The position numbers and the translations under genes are program-made. From Rhodococcus ruber (lineage in GTDB: Bacteria; Actinomycetota; Actinomycetes; Mycobacteriales; Mycobacteriaceae): a stretch of 64,000 bases of DNA. Position 1 is the stretch's first letter, and every line of letters starts with the position of its first letter. Of the stretch, positions 1 through 9,262 are shown in pieces. The stretch lies in the NCBI RefSeq assembly GCF_027270735.1, contig NZ_JAPWIJ010000001.1:434001-498000 (forward strand), given 5' to 3'. The notes under the pieces are model-generated. The model saw only the letters and a list, made by a program, of their open reading frames with translations, was not told the DNA's origin and made no database searches.

Positions 1-1101
1 CGATCCATCGGTGATCACCTCGATGTCCGGGTGCTTCTCGAGGTGTCGGCTGACGCGAACAGCGGTGTCGCGCAACGCCTTCATGATGTCGGTGTAGCCG
101 GAGCGGCCCAGACGCAGGAAGTTGTAGTACTGACCGATCACCTGGTTGCCCGGCCTGGAGAAGTTCAGTGTGAAGGTGGGCATGTCGCCGCCGAGGTAGT
201 TCACGCGGAACACCAGGTCCTCCGGGAGGTCTTCCTTGGTACGCCAAACAGCGAATCCGATTCCCGGGTAGGTCAATCCATACTTGTGTCCACTGGCATT
301 GATGGACTTGACCCGAGGCAACCGAAAGTCCCATTCGAGCTCTGGATACAGAAATGGGACGACGAAGCCGCCGCTGGCCGCGTCGACATGGACCGGGACG
401 TCCGGCCCGCCACCGCCGGCAATCTCGTCGAGTGCAGCGCAGATTTCCTGCACCGGTTCGAGTTCCCCGGTGAACGTGGTGCCGAGGATCGCGACCACGC
501 CGATGGTGTTCTCGTCCACCGCGTCTCGAACCTGCTCGGGGGTGATGACGTAACGACCGCGCTCGACCGGTAGGTATTTCGGCTCCACGTCGAAGTAGCG
601 GCAGAATTTCTCCCAGACCACCTGAACGTTGCTGCCCAACACCAGGTTCGGAGTGCCGGTGCCGGCTCCTTTGGCTCGCCAGCGCCACTTGAGCGCCAAA
701 CCGGCCAACATGACGGCCTCACTGGATCCGATCGTCGAGACCCCGGTGGCCGACGACGGGTCCTCACGGTCGAGTCCGGGTGCATGGAACAGATCGGCGA
801 CGATGTTGACGCACCGTTCCTCGATGGCCGCGGTGGACGGGTACTCGTCCTTGTCGATCATGTTCTTGTCGAACGTCTCCGCCATGAGCTTCTCGGCCTG
901 GGGATCCATCCAGGTGGTGACGAACGTCGCCAAATTGAGGCGCGAGCTGCCGTCGAGCATCAGTTCGTCGTGGATGAAGCGGTAGGCCGCGTCGGGGTCG
1001 AGTTGCTCCTCGGGAAGTCGCAGTGCCGGAACAGGATTGGTGGCGAGCCGGCCGGTGTAGGCCGCCGAGACTACACCGTCGGTGTGAAGCTTCCTGGTCA
1101 T
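1..1101 (-). CDS. gad: Glutamate decarboxylase, 3' end outside window
   Basis: PLP-dependent decarboxylase converting L-glutamate to GABA and CO2 in the cytoplasm, a reaction linked to acid resistance and GABA metabolism. The first 367 codons are present; bacterial GadB is about 466 residues, so roughly the last 90 to 100 lie beyond base 1. The motif HVDAASGGFVVPF is followed by SINASGHKYGL, where the lysine near residue 273 should form the Schiff base with PLP, matching the position known in E. coli GadB. The ATG at 1101 is preceded by a strong GGGGAGAA ribosome-binding site, and an upstream in-frame ATG is excluded by a stop. The gene stands 34 bases downstream of the carrier gene on the same strand. 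Family assignment is firm; physiological role is inferred. Confidence 0.93.
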   Translation of the reverse strand, partial: MTRKLHTDGVVSAAYTGRLATNPVPALRLPEEQLDPDAAYRFIHDELMLDGSSRLNLATFVTTWMDPQAEKLMAETFDKNMIDKDEYPSTAAIEERCVNIVADLFHAPGLDREDPSSATGVSTIGSSEAVMLAGLALKWRWRAKGAGTGTPNLVLGSNVQVVWEKFCRYFDVEPKYLPVERGRYVITPEQVRDAVDENTIGVVAILGTTFTGELEPVQEICAALDEIAGGGGPDVPVHVDAASGGFVVPFLYPELEWDFRLPRVKSINASGHKYGLTYPGIGFAVWRTKEDLPEDLVFRVNYLGGDMPTFTLNFSRPGNQVIGQYYNFLRLGRSGYTDIMKALRDTAVRVSRHLEKHPDIEVITDGS

Positions 1102-1135
1102 CGTCTTCTCCCCATCGCCTCGAGTGACACCCAAT

Positions 1136-2137
1136 CTAGTCCGCAGCGGAGGCCGCCGGGCTCGGTTCCGATTCCGGTCGCCGCGCGAAGCGTTGAGCGA
1201 TCACGGTGCACACCATCAGCTGGATCTGGTGGAAGAGCAACAACGGCAACACGATCAGTCCGACGGGTTGGCCGACGAACAGCACCGTGGCCATCGGCAG
1301 GCCGCTCGCCAGGCTCTTCTTGGACCCGCAGAACAGCAGCACCAGTCGATCCTCGAGGGGAAAGCCGAACCATTTGCCCGCGTACCAGGTGATCGTCAGC
1401 ACGACGGCGAGAAGCACGGCGCACACCGCGACCACGACGGCGATGCGCCACACCGCCACCGAGGACCACACGTGCTGGTTCATCGACTCGCTGAATGCGG
1501 CGAAGACGACCAACAGGATCGAGCCTCGGTCGACGAGCTTCGTCGGCGCGCTGTGGCGCGTCAACCATCCCGTCACCCATGGCCGGATCAACTGACCGAC
1601 GGCGAACGGCAGCAACAGTTGGAGCACGATGTCGAGGATCGAGCCCGGATCGATGCTCACCGATCCGGTGGTGGTCATCAATGCGATCACCAGTAGCGGG
1701 GTAACGAACACCCCGATGATGTTGGAGAACGACGCACTCACCACGGCACCGGCGACGTTGCCGCGGGCGATGGAGGTGAAGGCGATCGAGGACTGCACCG
1801 TCGAGGGAACCAGGCAGAGAAACAACACACCCGTGTAGAGGTCGTCGCTGATCAATCCGGGTTCGAGTATCCGCAGTGCCAGACCGAGCGCGGGGAACAG
1901 CAGATAGGTCGACGCCAGGATCACCGAGTGCAGGCGCCAGTGCTTGAGGCCGTCCCAGGCGTCCCGCGGAGACAACCTCGCACCGTAGATGAGAAACAGC
2001 AGCGCGATGGCGATCCGGGTGACCCAGCCCAGCACGTCCTCGGCCGTGCCCGTCGCTGGGAAGAGGCTCGCCAGTACCGCCACGGCGAAGATGCTCAGCA
2101 GGAAGGGATCCAGCACGGTATCCCGCAACAACTTCAC
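1136..2137 (-). CDS. Bile acid:sodium symporter-family carrier (SBF-like)
   Basis: A 333-residue integral membrane protein with about nine to ten hydrophobic segments. The pattern (LFLIYGARLSPRDAWDG near residue 50, VPSTVQSSIAFTSIARGN near 110, FCGSKKSLASGLPMA near 270) is that of the SBF-like branch of the bile acid:sodium symporter family (YfeH/SLC10A7 type), known for sodium-coupled uptake of organic anions or for unknown substrates. The conserved GSKKSLASG stretch before the last helices is characteristic. The tail after the last helix is short and rich in Ala, Ser and Pro. It reads in the same direction as the decarboxylase gene and may share its transcript, but no substrate can be read from the sequence. 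Confidence 0.85.
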   Translation of the reverse strand: MKLLRDTVLDPFLLSIFAVAVLASLFPATGTAEDVLGWVTRIAIALLFLIYGARLSPRDAWDGLKHWRLHSVILASTYLLFPALGLALRILEPGLISDDLYTGVLFLCLVPSTVQSSIAFTSIARGNVAGAVVSASFSNIIGVFVTPLLVIALMTTTGSVSIDPGSILDIVLQLLLPFAVGQLIRPWVTGWLTRHSAPTKLVDRGSILLVVFAAFSESMNQHVWSSVAVWRIAVVVAVCAVLLAVVLTITWYAGKWFGFPLEDRLVLLFCGSKKSLASGLPMATVLFVGQPVGLIVLPLLLFHQIQLMVCTVIAQRFARRPESEPSPAASAAD

Positions 2138-2146
2138 TCGGCTAAC

Positions 2147-3127
2147 TTAATCCACCGATGTGCTGCGAGTGCGGGCGGTCAAGGTGTTCAGGGTGCCTGC
2201 AATCGTGTCGGCCTGGGCGGAACCGATGGTGAGCCGGTCCCCGTTGGCGAAGGTGACGAAGGCCGCGGGGCCCGCTTCGGTGGCGACGGCGTAGTTCCCG
2301 CGCCCTTTGGCCCGCAGACCCCAACCGCCGAAGTCCTTACCCGGATCGACGGTCCGCACCGAGGCACCGGTGATCTCGTCGATGTCGTAGTCGAATGCCG
2401 CCATGCCCAGGCTGGACACGTAGAGGCCGTCGCTGTCGATGTGCACGGTGAAGCGCAGCAGAGACAGAATCAGAATCGTCAGCGGGACGAAGAGAAAGAT
2501 CGGCCACGGCGAGCTGGTCAGGTAACACGTCAACGCGGCTCCGGCCAGAGAGATCACTACGACGGTGATCCCGGCGACTCGACTGGCACCGACGCTGACC
2601 ACCAGGGGTAGCTCGGGATTGCAGCGCGGGAGATCGGCATGCGGCGCAGAGGTGGCGACGACGCGCTCGCGGTGGTCGCGCAGCCTGGACGCACCGAACA
2701 GCCCGGCGACGAATCCGATGACGGTGCCCATCGCGATGGCCCAGCCCGGGATGGTGACGCTCTGGCCGGACGAGAGGTCCAACTCCCGCGTCAGGGTCGC
2801 GATCTGGAGAACGCCGATCATGCCGACGACGGTGAGTCCGATGACGAGCATCGTTCGGCGCATGATCAGCAGCACTCGAGCCAGCGACGCGACGGCGCTG
2901 CACCCGCCGCCCACCAGCACGATCACGATGGCGAGGGTCCAGGCGTTGGAGAGAGGATCGGCGAGGTCGTCCGGTTCGGTGCCGCTGAAGTGGGTGGCGA
3001 CCTGGTCCGGTAGTCGGCCCTGCCAGAGGTAGGCCAGGACGAGAACCAGGGCAGCGACAACGAGTGGTGCGAGGACACCGAAGACCACTCCGGCGGGATC
3101 GAACGTGCGCGCAGCTCTCGCTTTCAT
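2147..3127 (-). CDS. DUF1648-domain membrane protein
   Basis: Predicted 326-residue membrane protein. After an N-terminal helix (about residues 12-35) comes the DUF1648 signature LPDQVATHFSGTEPD followed by a second helix; further helices and a C-terminal soluble domain follow. The frame is open further upstream, but the ATG at 3127 is preferred because it lies four bases after the stop of the SdpI-like gene and removes a proline- and arginine-rich stretch that looks non-coding. In Bacillus subtilis SdpI, the immunity protein for the SdpC toxin, a DUF1648 region and an SdpI region sit in one polypeptide; here they are neighbouring genes. Whether it confers toxin immunity, senses signals or does something else is unknown. 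Confidence 0.75.
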   Translation of the reverse strand: MKARAARTFDPAGVVFGVLAPLVVAALVLVLAYLWQGRLPDQVATHFSGTEPDDLADPLSNAWTLAIVIVLVGGGCSAVASLARVLLIMRRTMLVIGLTVVGMIGVLQIATLTRELDLSSGQSVTIPGWAIAMGTVIGFVAGLFGASRLRDHRERVVATSAPHADLPRCNPELPLVVSVGASRVAGITVVVISLAGAALTCYLTSSPWPIFLFVPLTILILSLLRFTVHIDSDGLYVSSLGMAAFDYDIDEITGASVRTVDPGKDFGGWGLRAKGRGNYAVATEAGPAAFVTFANGDRLTIGSAQADTIAGTLNTLTARTRSTSVD

Positions 3128-3131
3128 CTGC

Positions 3132-3587
3132 TCAGCTCGGCTGGCAGGCGTCCTTGAGGCTGCACGAGATGCACGACTGACCGCATCCGTCCGCCTCGGC
3201 GGGTGCTGGGACGGCCGCTGCGGCGCGGGCCCCGATGGATCCGCCGGCCGCGGCGATGAACAGCGCGGCCACCAGGGCAACGACGACTGCGACCACGGCC
3301 GATACTCCGCTCAGAGCGACCGCGGCCACTGCGCCGAGTGCCAGCACCAGTGCCGATGCCGCGGTGGTCGGCCCGGCGACGCGATTGGCGAGAACGAACG
3401 TCTCGTCGTCGCGCATGGCCTCGGTGGTGCGAACACCGGCGAAACGGTTACGCGGGAGCCGACCCAGCAGCGACAGGGCAGCGACAGCCCCGACGACGAG
3501 GGCGAGCACGAACAACACAACCGAGACGATGACCACCTCGACAGGATACGGCGCAGCGAGGTCCTGATACCAGGCGGGCCGCGTCAC
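3132..3587 (-). CDS. SdpI-family membrane protein
   Basis: A 151-residue protein with an N-terminal helix (about residues 17-42), the SdpI-type motif [20 protein letters not shown], then two or three hydrophobic segments. The motif [13 protein letters not shown] with a nearby acidic residue is typical of SdpI/YhfL proteins. The C-terminus is unusual: [14 protein letters not shown] holds four cysteines in a cytoplasm- or surface-exposed tail, which could bind metal or form disulfides. It starts with GTG at 3587, only 17 bases from the divergent leuS start, and is followed after four bases by the DUF1648 gene, so the two are probably co-transcribed. Function in actinobacteria is not established. 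Confidence 0.8.
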   Translation of the reverse strand: MTRPAWYQDLAAPYPVEVVIVSVVLFVLALVVGAVAALSLLGRLPRNRFAGVRTTEAMRDDETFVLANRVAGPTTAASALVLALGAVAAVALSGVSAVVAVVVALVAALFIAAAGGSIGARAAAAVPAPAEADGCGQSCISCSLKDACQPS

Positions 3588-3604
3588 ACTTTAGGCTGGT
3601 AGGT

Positions 3605-6427
3605 GTGACCGATTCCGTTGAAGCACCCACCGAGTCCGCCCCCGAGTACCGCTACACCGCCGAACTCGCCGGGCACATCGAGGAGCAGTGGCAGGACCTG
3701 TGGGAGACGCAGGGCACTTTCGACGCTCCCAACCCGGTCGGCACGCTCGCCGGAGACGTCCCGAAAGACAAGCTGTTCGTCCAGGACATGTTCCCGTATC
3801 CGTCCGGCAGCGGTCTGCACGTAGGCCATCCCCTCGGTTACATCGCCACCGACGTCTTCGCGCGCTATCACCGCATGCAGGGACGCAACGTGCTGCACGC
3901 GCTGGGGTACGACGCGTTCGGCCTGCCCGCCGAGCAGTACGCCGTGCAGACGGGAACGCACCCGCGCAGCACCACCGAGGACAACATCGTCAACATGCGA
4001 CGCCAGTTGCGACGTCTGGGCCTCGGGCACGATCGTCGACGGTCCCTGGCGACGACGGACGTCGACTTCTACCACTGGACACAGTGGATCTTTCTGCAGA
4101 TCTTCAACTCGTGGTTCGACGCGGACCTCGGTAAAGCTCGACCTATCTCCGAACTGGAGGCCTCCTTCGCCTCGGGTGAGCGGACCCTGGACGACGGCCG
4201 CTCCTGGGAGTCGCTGACCGTCGGCGAGCGCCGCGAGGTGATCGACGGCTTCCGTCTGGTGTACGAGTCCAACTCGATGGTCAATTGGTGCCCCGGTCTG
4301 GGTACGGTGCTGGCCAACGAAGAGGTCACCGCCGACGGCCGCAGCGATCGCGGCAACTTCCCGGTCTTCCGGAAGAACCTGCGGCAGTGGATGATGCGCA
4401 TCACGGCATATTCCGACCGGCTCGTCGACGACCTCGAGTACCTGGATTGGCCCGAGAAGGTCAAGACGATGCAGCGCAACTGGATCGGACGCTCCCGCGG
4501 TGCGCAGGTCTCGTTCTCCGGCATCGAGGTGTTCACCACCCGCCCCGACACTCTGTTCGGCGCGAGCTACGTGGTGCTCGCCCCCGAGCACGATCTGGTC
4601 GACGGGTTGATCGCTTCCGAGTGGCCGGCGGATGTCTCCGACAAGTGGACCGGTGGAGCCGGGACCCCCGCGGAAGCCGTTGCGGCATATCGGGCGTCGA
4701 TCGCCGCCAAGTCCGATCTGGAGCGGCAGGAGAACAAGGAGAAGACCGGCGTCTTCATCGGCGCCTACGCGACGAACCCGGTGAACGGCGAGCAGGTGCC
4801 GGTGTTCATCGCCGATTACGTGCTGACGGGCTACGGAACCGGTGCGATCATGGCCGTACCCGGTCACGACGCTCGTGACTGGGAATTTGCAACGGCATTC
4901 GGTCTTCCTGTGCGAGAGGTGATTTCGGGCGGTGACGTCACCGAGGCAGCGTACGTCGGTGATGGCGAGCTGGTGAACTCCGGCTTCCTCGACGGCCTGC
5001 CCGTCGACGAGGCCAAGGCGGCCGTCATCGCACGTCTGGAAGCGGACGGCACCGGGCGCGGCACCATTCAATACAAGTTGCGCGACTGGCTGTTCGCGCG
5101 CCAGCGGTACTGGGGCGAGCCGTTCCCGATCGTCTGGGACGCCGAGGGCAACCCGCACGGCCTGCCGGATTCCGCTCTGCCGGTGGAACTTCCGGAGGTC
5201 GAGAACTACGCACCGGTCTCGTTCGACCCGGACGACGCGGGCTCCGAGCCGTCCCCGCCGCTGGCGAAGGCCGCCGAATGGGTGAACGTCGAATTGGATC
5301 TGGGCGACGGGTTGCAGACCTACACCCGCGATACCAACGTCATGCCGCAGTGGGCCGGTAGTTCCTGGTACCAGCTGCGCTACATCGACCCCACCAACTC
5401 CGAGGCCTTCGCGGACCCGGAGAACGAGAAGTACTGGGTCGGGCCGCGTCCGGAGATCCACGGACCGAACGACCCGGGCGGAGTGGATCTCTACGTGGGT
5501 GGCGTCGAGCATGCGGTGTTGCACCTGCTGTACTCGCGCTTTTGGCACAAGGTGTTGTTCGATCTGGGTCACGTCAGCTCGAGCGAGCCGTACCGTCGTC
5601 TGTACAACCAGGGCTACATTCAGGCCTACGCCTACACCGACGCGCGGGGGGTCTACGTGCCCGCGGCCGAGGTGATCGAACGCGACGGCGGATACTTCTA
5701 CCAGGATCAGCCCGTCAACCGCGAGTACGGGAAAATGGGTAAGTCACTGAAGAACTCGGTCTCCCCCGACGAGATCTTCGCCGAGTACGGTGCCGACACC
5801 CTGCGTTTCTACGAGATGTCGATGGGCCCCCTGGACACCTCGCGGCCGTGGGCCACGAAGGACGTCGTCGGCGCACAGAGGTTCTTGCAGCGGGTGTGGC
5901 GACTGGTGCTCGACGAGGTCACCGGCGAGGTCCGCGTCACCGACGCCAAGCCCACCGAGGACACGCTGCGTGTGCTCAACCGTGTGATCGACGGTGTGCA
6001 CGCGGATTACGCTGCGCTGCGCGACAATACGGCCGGTGCCAAGTTGATCGAGCTGACCAACCACATCACCAAGGCCTACCCGGACGGTGCCCCACGCGGG
6101 GTCGTCGAGCCGCTGATCCTGATGTTGGCTCCGTTGGCTCCGCACCTCTCGGAGGAGCTGTGGGGCAAGCTGGGTCACGAGAAGTCGTTGGCGCACGGGC
6201 CATTCCCGCGCGTGGAGAAGAAGTGGCTCGTCGCCGATACCGTCGACTACCCCATCCAGGTCAACGGTAAGGTACGCAGCCGCATCACTGTCTCTGCCGA
6301 TGCAACGAAGGACGACGTCGAGAAGACTGCTCTGGCGGATGAAAAAATCGTTGCCCTGCTCGACGGCAAGGCCCCGACCAAGATCATCGTGATCACGGGT
6401 CGAATGGTGAACATCGTCTTGAAGTAA
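3605..6427 (+). CDS. leuS: Leucyl-tRNA synthetase
   Basis: Charges tRNA-Leu with leucine in the cytoplasm; an essential class Ia synthetase. The 940-residue length fits the bacterial family. The HIGH-box is present as HVGHPLGY near residue 70, the KMSKS-box as KMGKSLKNS near residue 709 (a variant usual in this lineage), and the CP1 editing domain carries [13 protein letters not shown] near 310 and [15 protein letters not shown] near 412, which includes the conserved editing aspartate. The GTG start at 3605 is followed by a typical acidic actinobacterial N-terminus. A TAGGCT sequence at 3592-3597 would place transcription initiation at or next to the GTG, so the message may be leaderless. The gene ends just before a perfect 22-bp inverted repeat. 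Confidence 0.98.
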   Translation: MTDSVEAPTESAPEYRYTAELAGHIEEQWQDLWETQGTFDAPNPVGTLAGDVPKDKLFVQDMFPYPSGSGLHVGHPLGYIATDVFARYHRMQGRNVLHALGYDAFGLPAEQYAVQTGTHPRSTTEDNIVNMRRQLRRLGLGHDRRRSLATTDVDFYHWTQWIFLQIFNSWFDADLGKARPISELEASFASGERTLDDGRSWESLTVGERREVIDGFRLVYESNSMVNWCPGLGTVLANEEVTADGRSDRGNFPVFRKNLRQWMMRITAYSDRLVDDLEYLDWPEKVKTMQRNWIGRSRGAQVSFSGIEVFTTRPDTLFGASYVVLAPEHDLVDGLIASEWPADVSDKWTGGAGTPAEAVAAYRASIAAKSDLERQENKEKTGVFIGAYATNPVNGEQVPVFIADYVLTGYGTGAIMAVPGHDARDWEFATAFGLPVREVISGGDVTEAAYVGDGELVNSGFLDGLPVDEAKAAVIARLEADGTGRGTIQYKLRDWLFARQRYWGEPFPIVWDAEGNPHGLPDSALPVELPEVENYAPVSFDPDDAGSEPSPPLAKAAEWVNVELDLGDGLQTYTRDTNVMPQWAGSSWYQLRYIDPTNSEAFADPENEKYWVGPRPEIHGPNDPGGVDLYVGGVEHAVLHLLYSRFWHKVLFDLGHVSSSEPYRRLYNQGYIQAYAYTDARGVYVPAAEVIERDGGYFYQDQPVNREYGKMGKSLKNSVSPDEIFAEYGADTLRFYEMSMGPLDTSRPWATKDVVGAQRFLQRVWRLVLDEVTGEVRVTDAKPTEDTLRVLNRVIDGVHADYAALRDNTAGAKLIELTNHITKAYPDGAPRGVVEPLILMLAPLAPHLSEELWGKLGHEKSLAHGPFPRVEKKWLVADTVDYPIQVNGKVRSRITVSADATKDDVEKTALADEKIVALLDGKAPTKIIVITGRMVNIVLK

Positions 6428-6437
6428 CCCCGCCGAA

Positions 6438-6485
6438 CTCGAAGTTATGGACGGAAATCTGGCGATTTCCGTCCATAACTTCGAG
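6438..6485. repeat. Palindromic repeat, copy 1 (perfect 22-bp stem)
   Basis: Two 22-base arms pair perfectly around a TGGC loop. The left arm starts CTCGAAGTTATGGACGG. It lies between the convergent ends of leuS and the TIMP-like gene, where it could terminate both. A diverged second copy at 7128-7175 has the same outer arms and the same flanking CGCCGA, so this is a dispersed element and not only a local terminator. No poly-T tract follows. Confidence 0.8.
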
Positions 6486-6499
6486 ATCGCGGATGGCGG

Positions 6500-7108
6500 T
6501 CAGCTCGCACGCCGTCGTACCGACCACACCCCGAGAGCCGACGCCGCGGCCGCAGCGATGAGGCCGACCACCCAGGGAACGTAGTTCGTGTGATCTGGAC
6601 TCTGCTCGGCTGCAACAACTTCCAGTGGCGGGGGCTCGATGATCGGGCGAGGTTGCCCGAACACCGACACCGCGGACTCCACCGAGACGCGATCGCTGGC
6701 GAGACTGGTGCCACCGCACGACGCCGCAGACCAGGTGGCCCCGTTGGTCTTTTCGGCTAGCGCGACCACGAGGTATTCGGTTCCCACAGTGAACCCGGCG
6801 CCGCATGCCGTCGTCTGAGTAGCGGTGGACACCGTGGTGATGGGTTGGACTTGCCCGTCGAGTACTCCGGCGACGTCGAATTCGACGATGTCCACGCCGT
6901 AGCCGTCGGCGTCACTGCCCGTGGTCTTGGAGGTCGGGGTCCCGAGGAACACAGCTCCCGTGCCCGCAACGCTTTCGAAGACGGCCGACGTCTTCTGCAT
7001 GCTCATCGGCACGGCGCAGTCACATGCAGACGCGGTTCCCGGCGTGCCCAGCAAGAAGACCGCGCTACCCGCGATAACCAACAGTGCTGTGATCAGTCGT
7101 CCGAACAT
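6500..7108 (-). CDS. Secreted or membrane-anchored TIMP/NTR-like protein
   Basis: Predicted 202-residue exported protein. A signal peptide (about residues 1-26, ending in GTASA) is followed at once by CDC, then a domain with phrases such as GAVFLG, ACGAGFTVGTEYLVVA and a late cysteine. A Cys-x-Cys pair right after signal cleavage and a later 'CG...G.EYLV' strand are hallmarks of the netrin/TIMP-like fold. A C-terminal helix (YVPWVVGLIAAAAASALGVW) followed by RRR suggests membrane anchoring. The ATG at 7108 is chosen because it begins the signal peptide and is preceded by GGAGGATG. The gene is bracketed by the two copies of the palindromic repeat. Partner and role are unknown. Confidence 0.65.
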   Translation of the reverse strand: MFGRLITALLVIAGSAVFLLGTPGTASACDCAVPMSMQKTSAVFESVAGTGAVFLGTPTSKTTGSDADGYGVDIVEFDVAGVLDGQVQPITTVSTATQTTACGAGFTVGTEYLVVALAEKTNGATWSAASCGGTSLASDRVSVESAVSVFGQPRPIIEPPPLEVVAAEQSPDHTNYVPWVVGLIAAAAASALGVWSVRRRAS

Positions 7109-7127
7109 GGGCACATCCTCCGCCGAG

Positions 7128-7175
7128 CTCGAAGTTATGGATGGAAATCGCTCGGTATTCGTCCATAACTTCGAG
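7128..7175. repeat. Palindromic repeat, copy 2 (imperfect)
   Basis: The outer arms CTCGAAGTTATGGA and TCCATAACTTCGAG match copy 1 exactly, while the inner stem has several mismatches. This copy lies between two divergent genes (TIMP-like start at 7108, membrane protein start at 7327), so it is not in a terminator position for either. This supports a REP- or MITE-like dispersed element. Confidence 0.75.
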
Positions 7176-7326
7176 TTCGGCGTCGCGTCGGGTGTGTCAC
7201 CGGGCACCTCTCCGCGTGGCCGCAGCGAGTCCGTACTCTCGCGAAATACCACTCGGTTCGTTAGTGTTCTTCGCAGGCAACCGGGGGGTGACTGCCCGGC
7301 CCCCACTACCCACGGAAGGACGGACT

Positions 7327-8013
7327 GTGCACGGTTCAGGCAACTACGGCTATCGGCCACCACCGGTTGCGTATCCGCCGCAGCCACCGCATCCACGACC
7401 TCGGCTGTCATCGCGGCCGGGCGTCGTGTCGATCGTGATACTGGTCGTGGGGTGCATGATCGGTCTCGGTCTGCGACTCGCGATGGGGCCTCTCGGCAGC
7501 ACGTCCCTCCACCTCCTCGCAGCGAATACGATTCCGTCTCTCGCGCTGGCCGTGTTCTGTGCGCTTCAGCCAGTTGCTCCGGTACGACGCATCGTTGCCG
7601 TTGCTGCGTTGAGCATTTCGGTCTTGATTTCGGTGATTGCGGAGTTGGGGCCGGTCTACTTCGGCATCAGCGACTACGTGGTCTATGCGGCGTTTCTGTC
7701 CATCATCGTGATGGTGCCTGCCGTACTTGCGTGGGTTCTGGTCCGACGCCGCTCACTGGTGACCTTGGTGGTGGTCGCGATTTCCGCAGTGGTGGGGTCG
7801 GTATTTCAGCTTCTCGCCCACTGGTTGATGTTGGACGCATTCAATTCTCGAGCAACGCCTGCGGTTCTCGATGTTGTGCTGTTGGTGAGTATCGCGGTGC
7901 CGGCGTGGATTGCCGTCGGTATCGATGCGGTAATCGGTCCGAAGAGGAACAACCCCGTCGCACCGACCTACAACAGTCCTCCTCCGGGATACGGACCGCC
8001 GTTCACACGGTGA
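7327..8013 (+). CDS. Proline-rich small membrane protein, unknown function
   Basis: A 228-residue protein starting at GTG 7327, chosen because GGAAGGA lies about nine bases upstream and because the protein then begins with the low-complexity cytoplasmic segment YGYRPPPVAYPPQPPHPRP, common in actinobacterial membrane proteins. Six hydrophobic segments follow between roughly residues 38 and 205, and the C-terminus is again proline/tyrosine-rich (PPPGYGPP). The upstream reading frame stays open through the palindromic repeat but has no convincing start. No family is recognised. It converges on the flavoprotein gene with a nine-base gap. Confidence 0.65.
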   Translation: MHGSGNYGYRPPPVAYPPQPPHPRPRLSSRPGVVSIVILVVGCMIGLGLRLAMGPLGSTSLHLLAANTIPSLALAVFCALQPVAPVRRIVAVAALSISVLISVIAELGPVYFGISDYVVYAAFLSIIVMVPAVLAWVLVRRRSLVTLVVVAISAVVGSVFQLLAHWLMLDAFNSRATPAVLDVVLLVSIAVPAWIAVGIDAVIGPKRNNPVAPTYNSPPPGYGPPFTR

Positions 8014-8022
8014 TCGACGCGG

Positions 8023-8448
8023 TCAGATGGCCCCGAGATCGGCCGACAGCCAATGCTCCGGTTGCAGGTAGAACACCACGTTTTCTTCGTGTTCGCTGTT
8101 CGCCATCTCGAGGTAGCCGTCGACCTTCTCCGGGGGTAGGTAGCGGGTCGCCATGGAGCGTTCCAGTTCCGGCGTACTCGGCTCTTCCCTCGACACCGGG
8201 CCCTCGACACTGACATAGCGAATCCTGGGATCGGACTGCTCGATCATCAGCGTGAATCGACATGCAGCCCTGATCGATTGGGCTTTCTTCGACGTGGCAC
8301 CGGTGAGTACCCACGCTTCACCGCCCGGGGTGTAGTCGTACCAGATGGGGACGGTGAGTGGCCCCCGATCCGCACCCGCGGCGACGGACAGGGCGGCGAT
8401 CCGAGGTTCGGACAGAAATTCTTCGCGTTCTGCCTTCGACAGTGCCAT
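8023..8448 (-). CDS. Pyridoxamine 5'-phosphate oxidase-family flavoprotein
   Basis: A 141-residue single-domain split-barrel protein. The opening (EREEFLSEPRIAALSVAA) followed by GPLTVPIWYDYTPGGEAW and ATSKKAQSIRAACRFTLMI is typical of PPOX-like proteins that bind FMN or F420; in actinobacteria many of these reduce substrates with F420 or bind haem or biliverdin. The start at ATG 8448 gives the standard N-terminus; the longer open frame upstream is arginine-rich and unlikely to be translated. It is divergent from the molybdopterin oxidoreductase gene, with about 70 bases for both promoters. Cofactor and substrate are not readable. Confidence 0.85.
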   Translation of the reverse strand: MALSKAEREEFLSEPRIAALSVAAGADRGPLTVPIWYDYTPGGEAWVLTGATSKKAQSIRAACRFTLMIEQSDPRIRYVSVEGPVSREEPSTPELERSMATRYLPPEKVDGYLEMANSEHEENVVFYLQPEHWLSADLGAI

Positions 8449-8521
8449 GTCTCCACGGTAGGGCCTGCGGCGTCGAACATCCAGACTTCGCGCATCGCCA
8501 GGTGACGGATCGTCGTCGAGC

Positions 8522-9262
8522 GTGGACAGTGGAGGGATGCCGACCGACGAACGAGAGATTCCGGGCAGCCCCGTGGGTCGCCGAGTCGTGCTCGGCCTGT
8601 TGGCAGCCGGTGCCGCGGGCATCGTGGGCGGCGGGGCACTGCAGAAGGGGTTGGCGTCCGTTCTCGGCCCACTCGGTAATCACGATCCGACGGGATTGAT
8701 CGGACTGATTCCCGTCGGGAACAACTTTCGGTTCTACTCGGTGACGCAGGGCGCGCCGCGCAAGGACGAGAACAGCTACGCCCTGACGGTGGGCGGTTCC
8801 GTCGACACACCGCGCACGTTCACTCTGCAGGACCTTCGTTCGATGCCGCAGACGTCGTTGGTGCGTGACTTTCAGTGCGTCACGGGATGGCGAGTGCCCG
8901 AAGTTTCTTGGAGCGGAGTGCGATTGGCCGATATTCTCGATGCTGTCGTGCCGACCGCGTCGGCGAACTCTCTTCGCTTCACCTCGTTCGACGGGACCTA
9001 TACGGAGAGTCTGACGCTCGAGCAGGCGCGTCGGGAAGACGTCCTGGTTGCGCTGACGATGCTGGACGGTCCGGTGACCCACGACCACGGTGGGCCCGTT
9101 CGACTGTTCGTGGCCTCGATGTACGGCTACAAGAGCATCAAGTGGCTCGGCGGCATCGAGCTCACCGACAACGTGGTGCCGGGATATTGGGAGAATCGCG
9201 GATACGACATCGACGCATACGTCGGCGAATCGAACGGGCGTCGCGATGACCCAACGGGCTGA
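8522..9262 (+). CDS. Tat-type molybdopterin-dependent oxidoreductase (sulfite oxidase/MsrP-like)
   Basis: A 246-residue protein of the oxidoreductase molybdopterin-binding family. GRRVVLGLLAAGAAG near residue 20 looks like a twin-arginine signal or anchor. The cofactor domain includes LVRDFQCVTGWRVPEVSWSGV, where the cysteine near residue 120 should be the molybdenum ligand, and LFVASMYGYKSIKWLGGIEL near the end. It is shorter than plant or animal sulfite oxidase and has no dimerisation domain, as in MsrP/YedY. The start is uncertain: GTG 8522 has a weak upstream signal, while ATG 8537 follows GGAGGG with no spacing. It overlaps the cytochrome gene by 17 bases, so the two probably form one redox unit. 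Confidence 0.82.
   Translation: MDSGGMPTDEREIPGSPVGRRVVLGLLAAGAAGIVGGGALQKGLASVLGPLGNHDPTGLIGLIPVGNNFRFYSVTQGAPRKDENSYALTVGGSVDTPRTFTLQDLRSMPQTSLVRDFQCVTGWRVPEVSWSGVRLADILDAVVPTASANSLRFTSFDGTYTESLTLEQARREDVLVALTMLDGPVTHDHGGPVRLFVASMYGYKSIKWLGGIELTDNVVPGYWENRGYDIDAYVGESNGRRDDPTG

Noticed and set aside
3584..5572. 662-codon open frame opposite leuS
   Set aside because: It mirrors a highly conserved gene in a high-GC genome; composition is Val/Arg/Gly-rich without any family motif.
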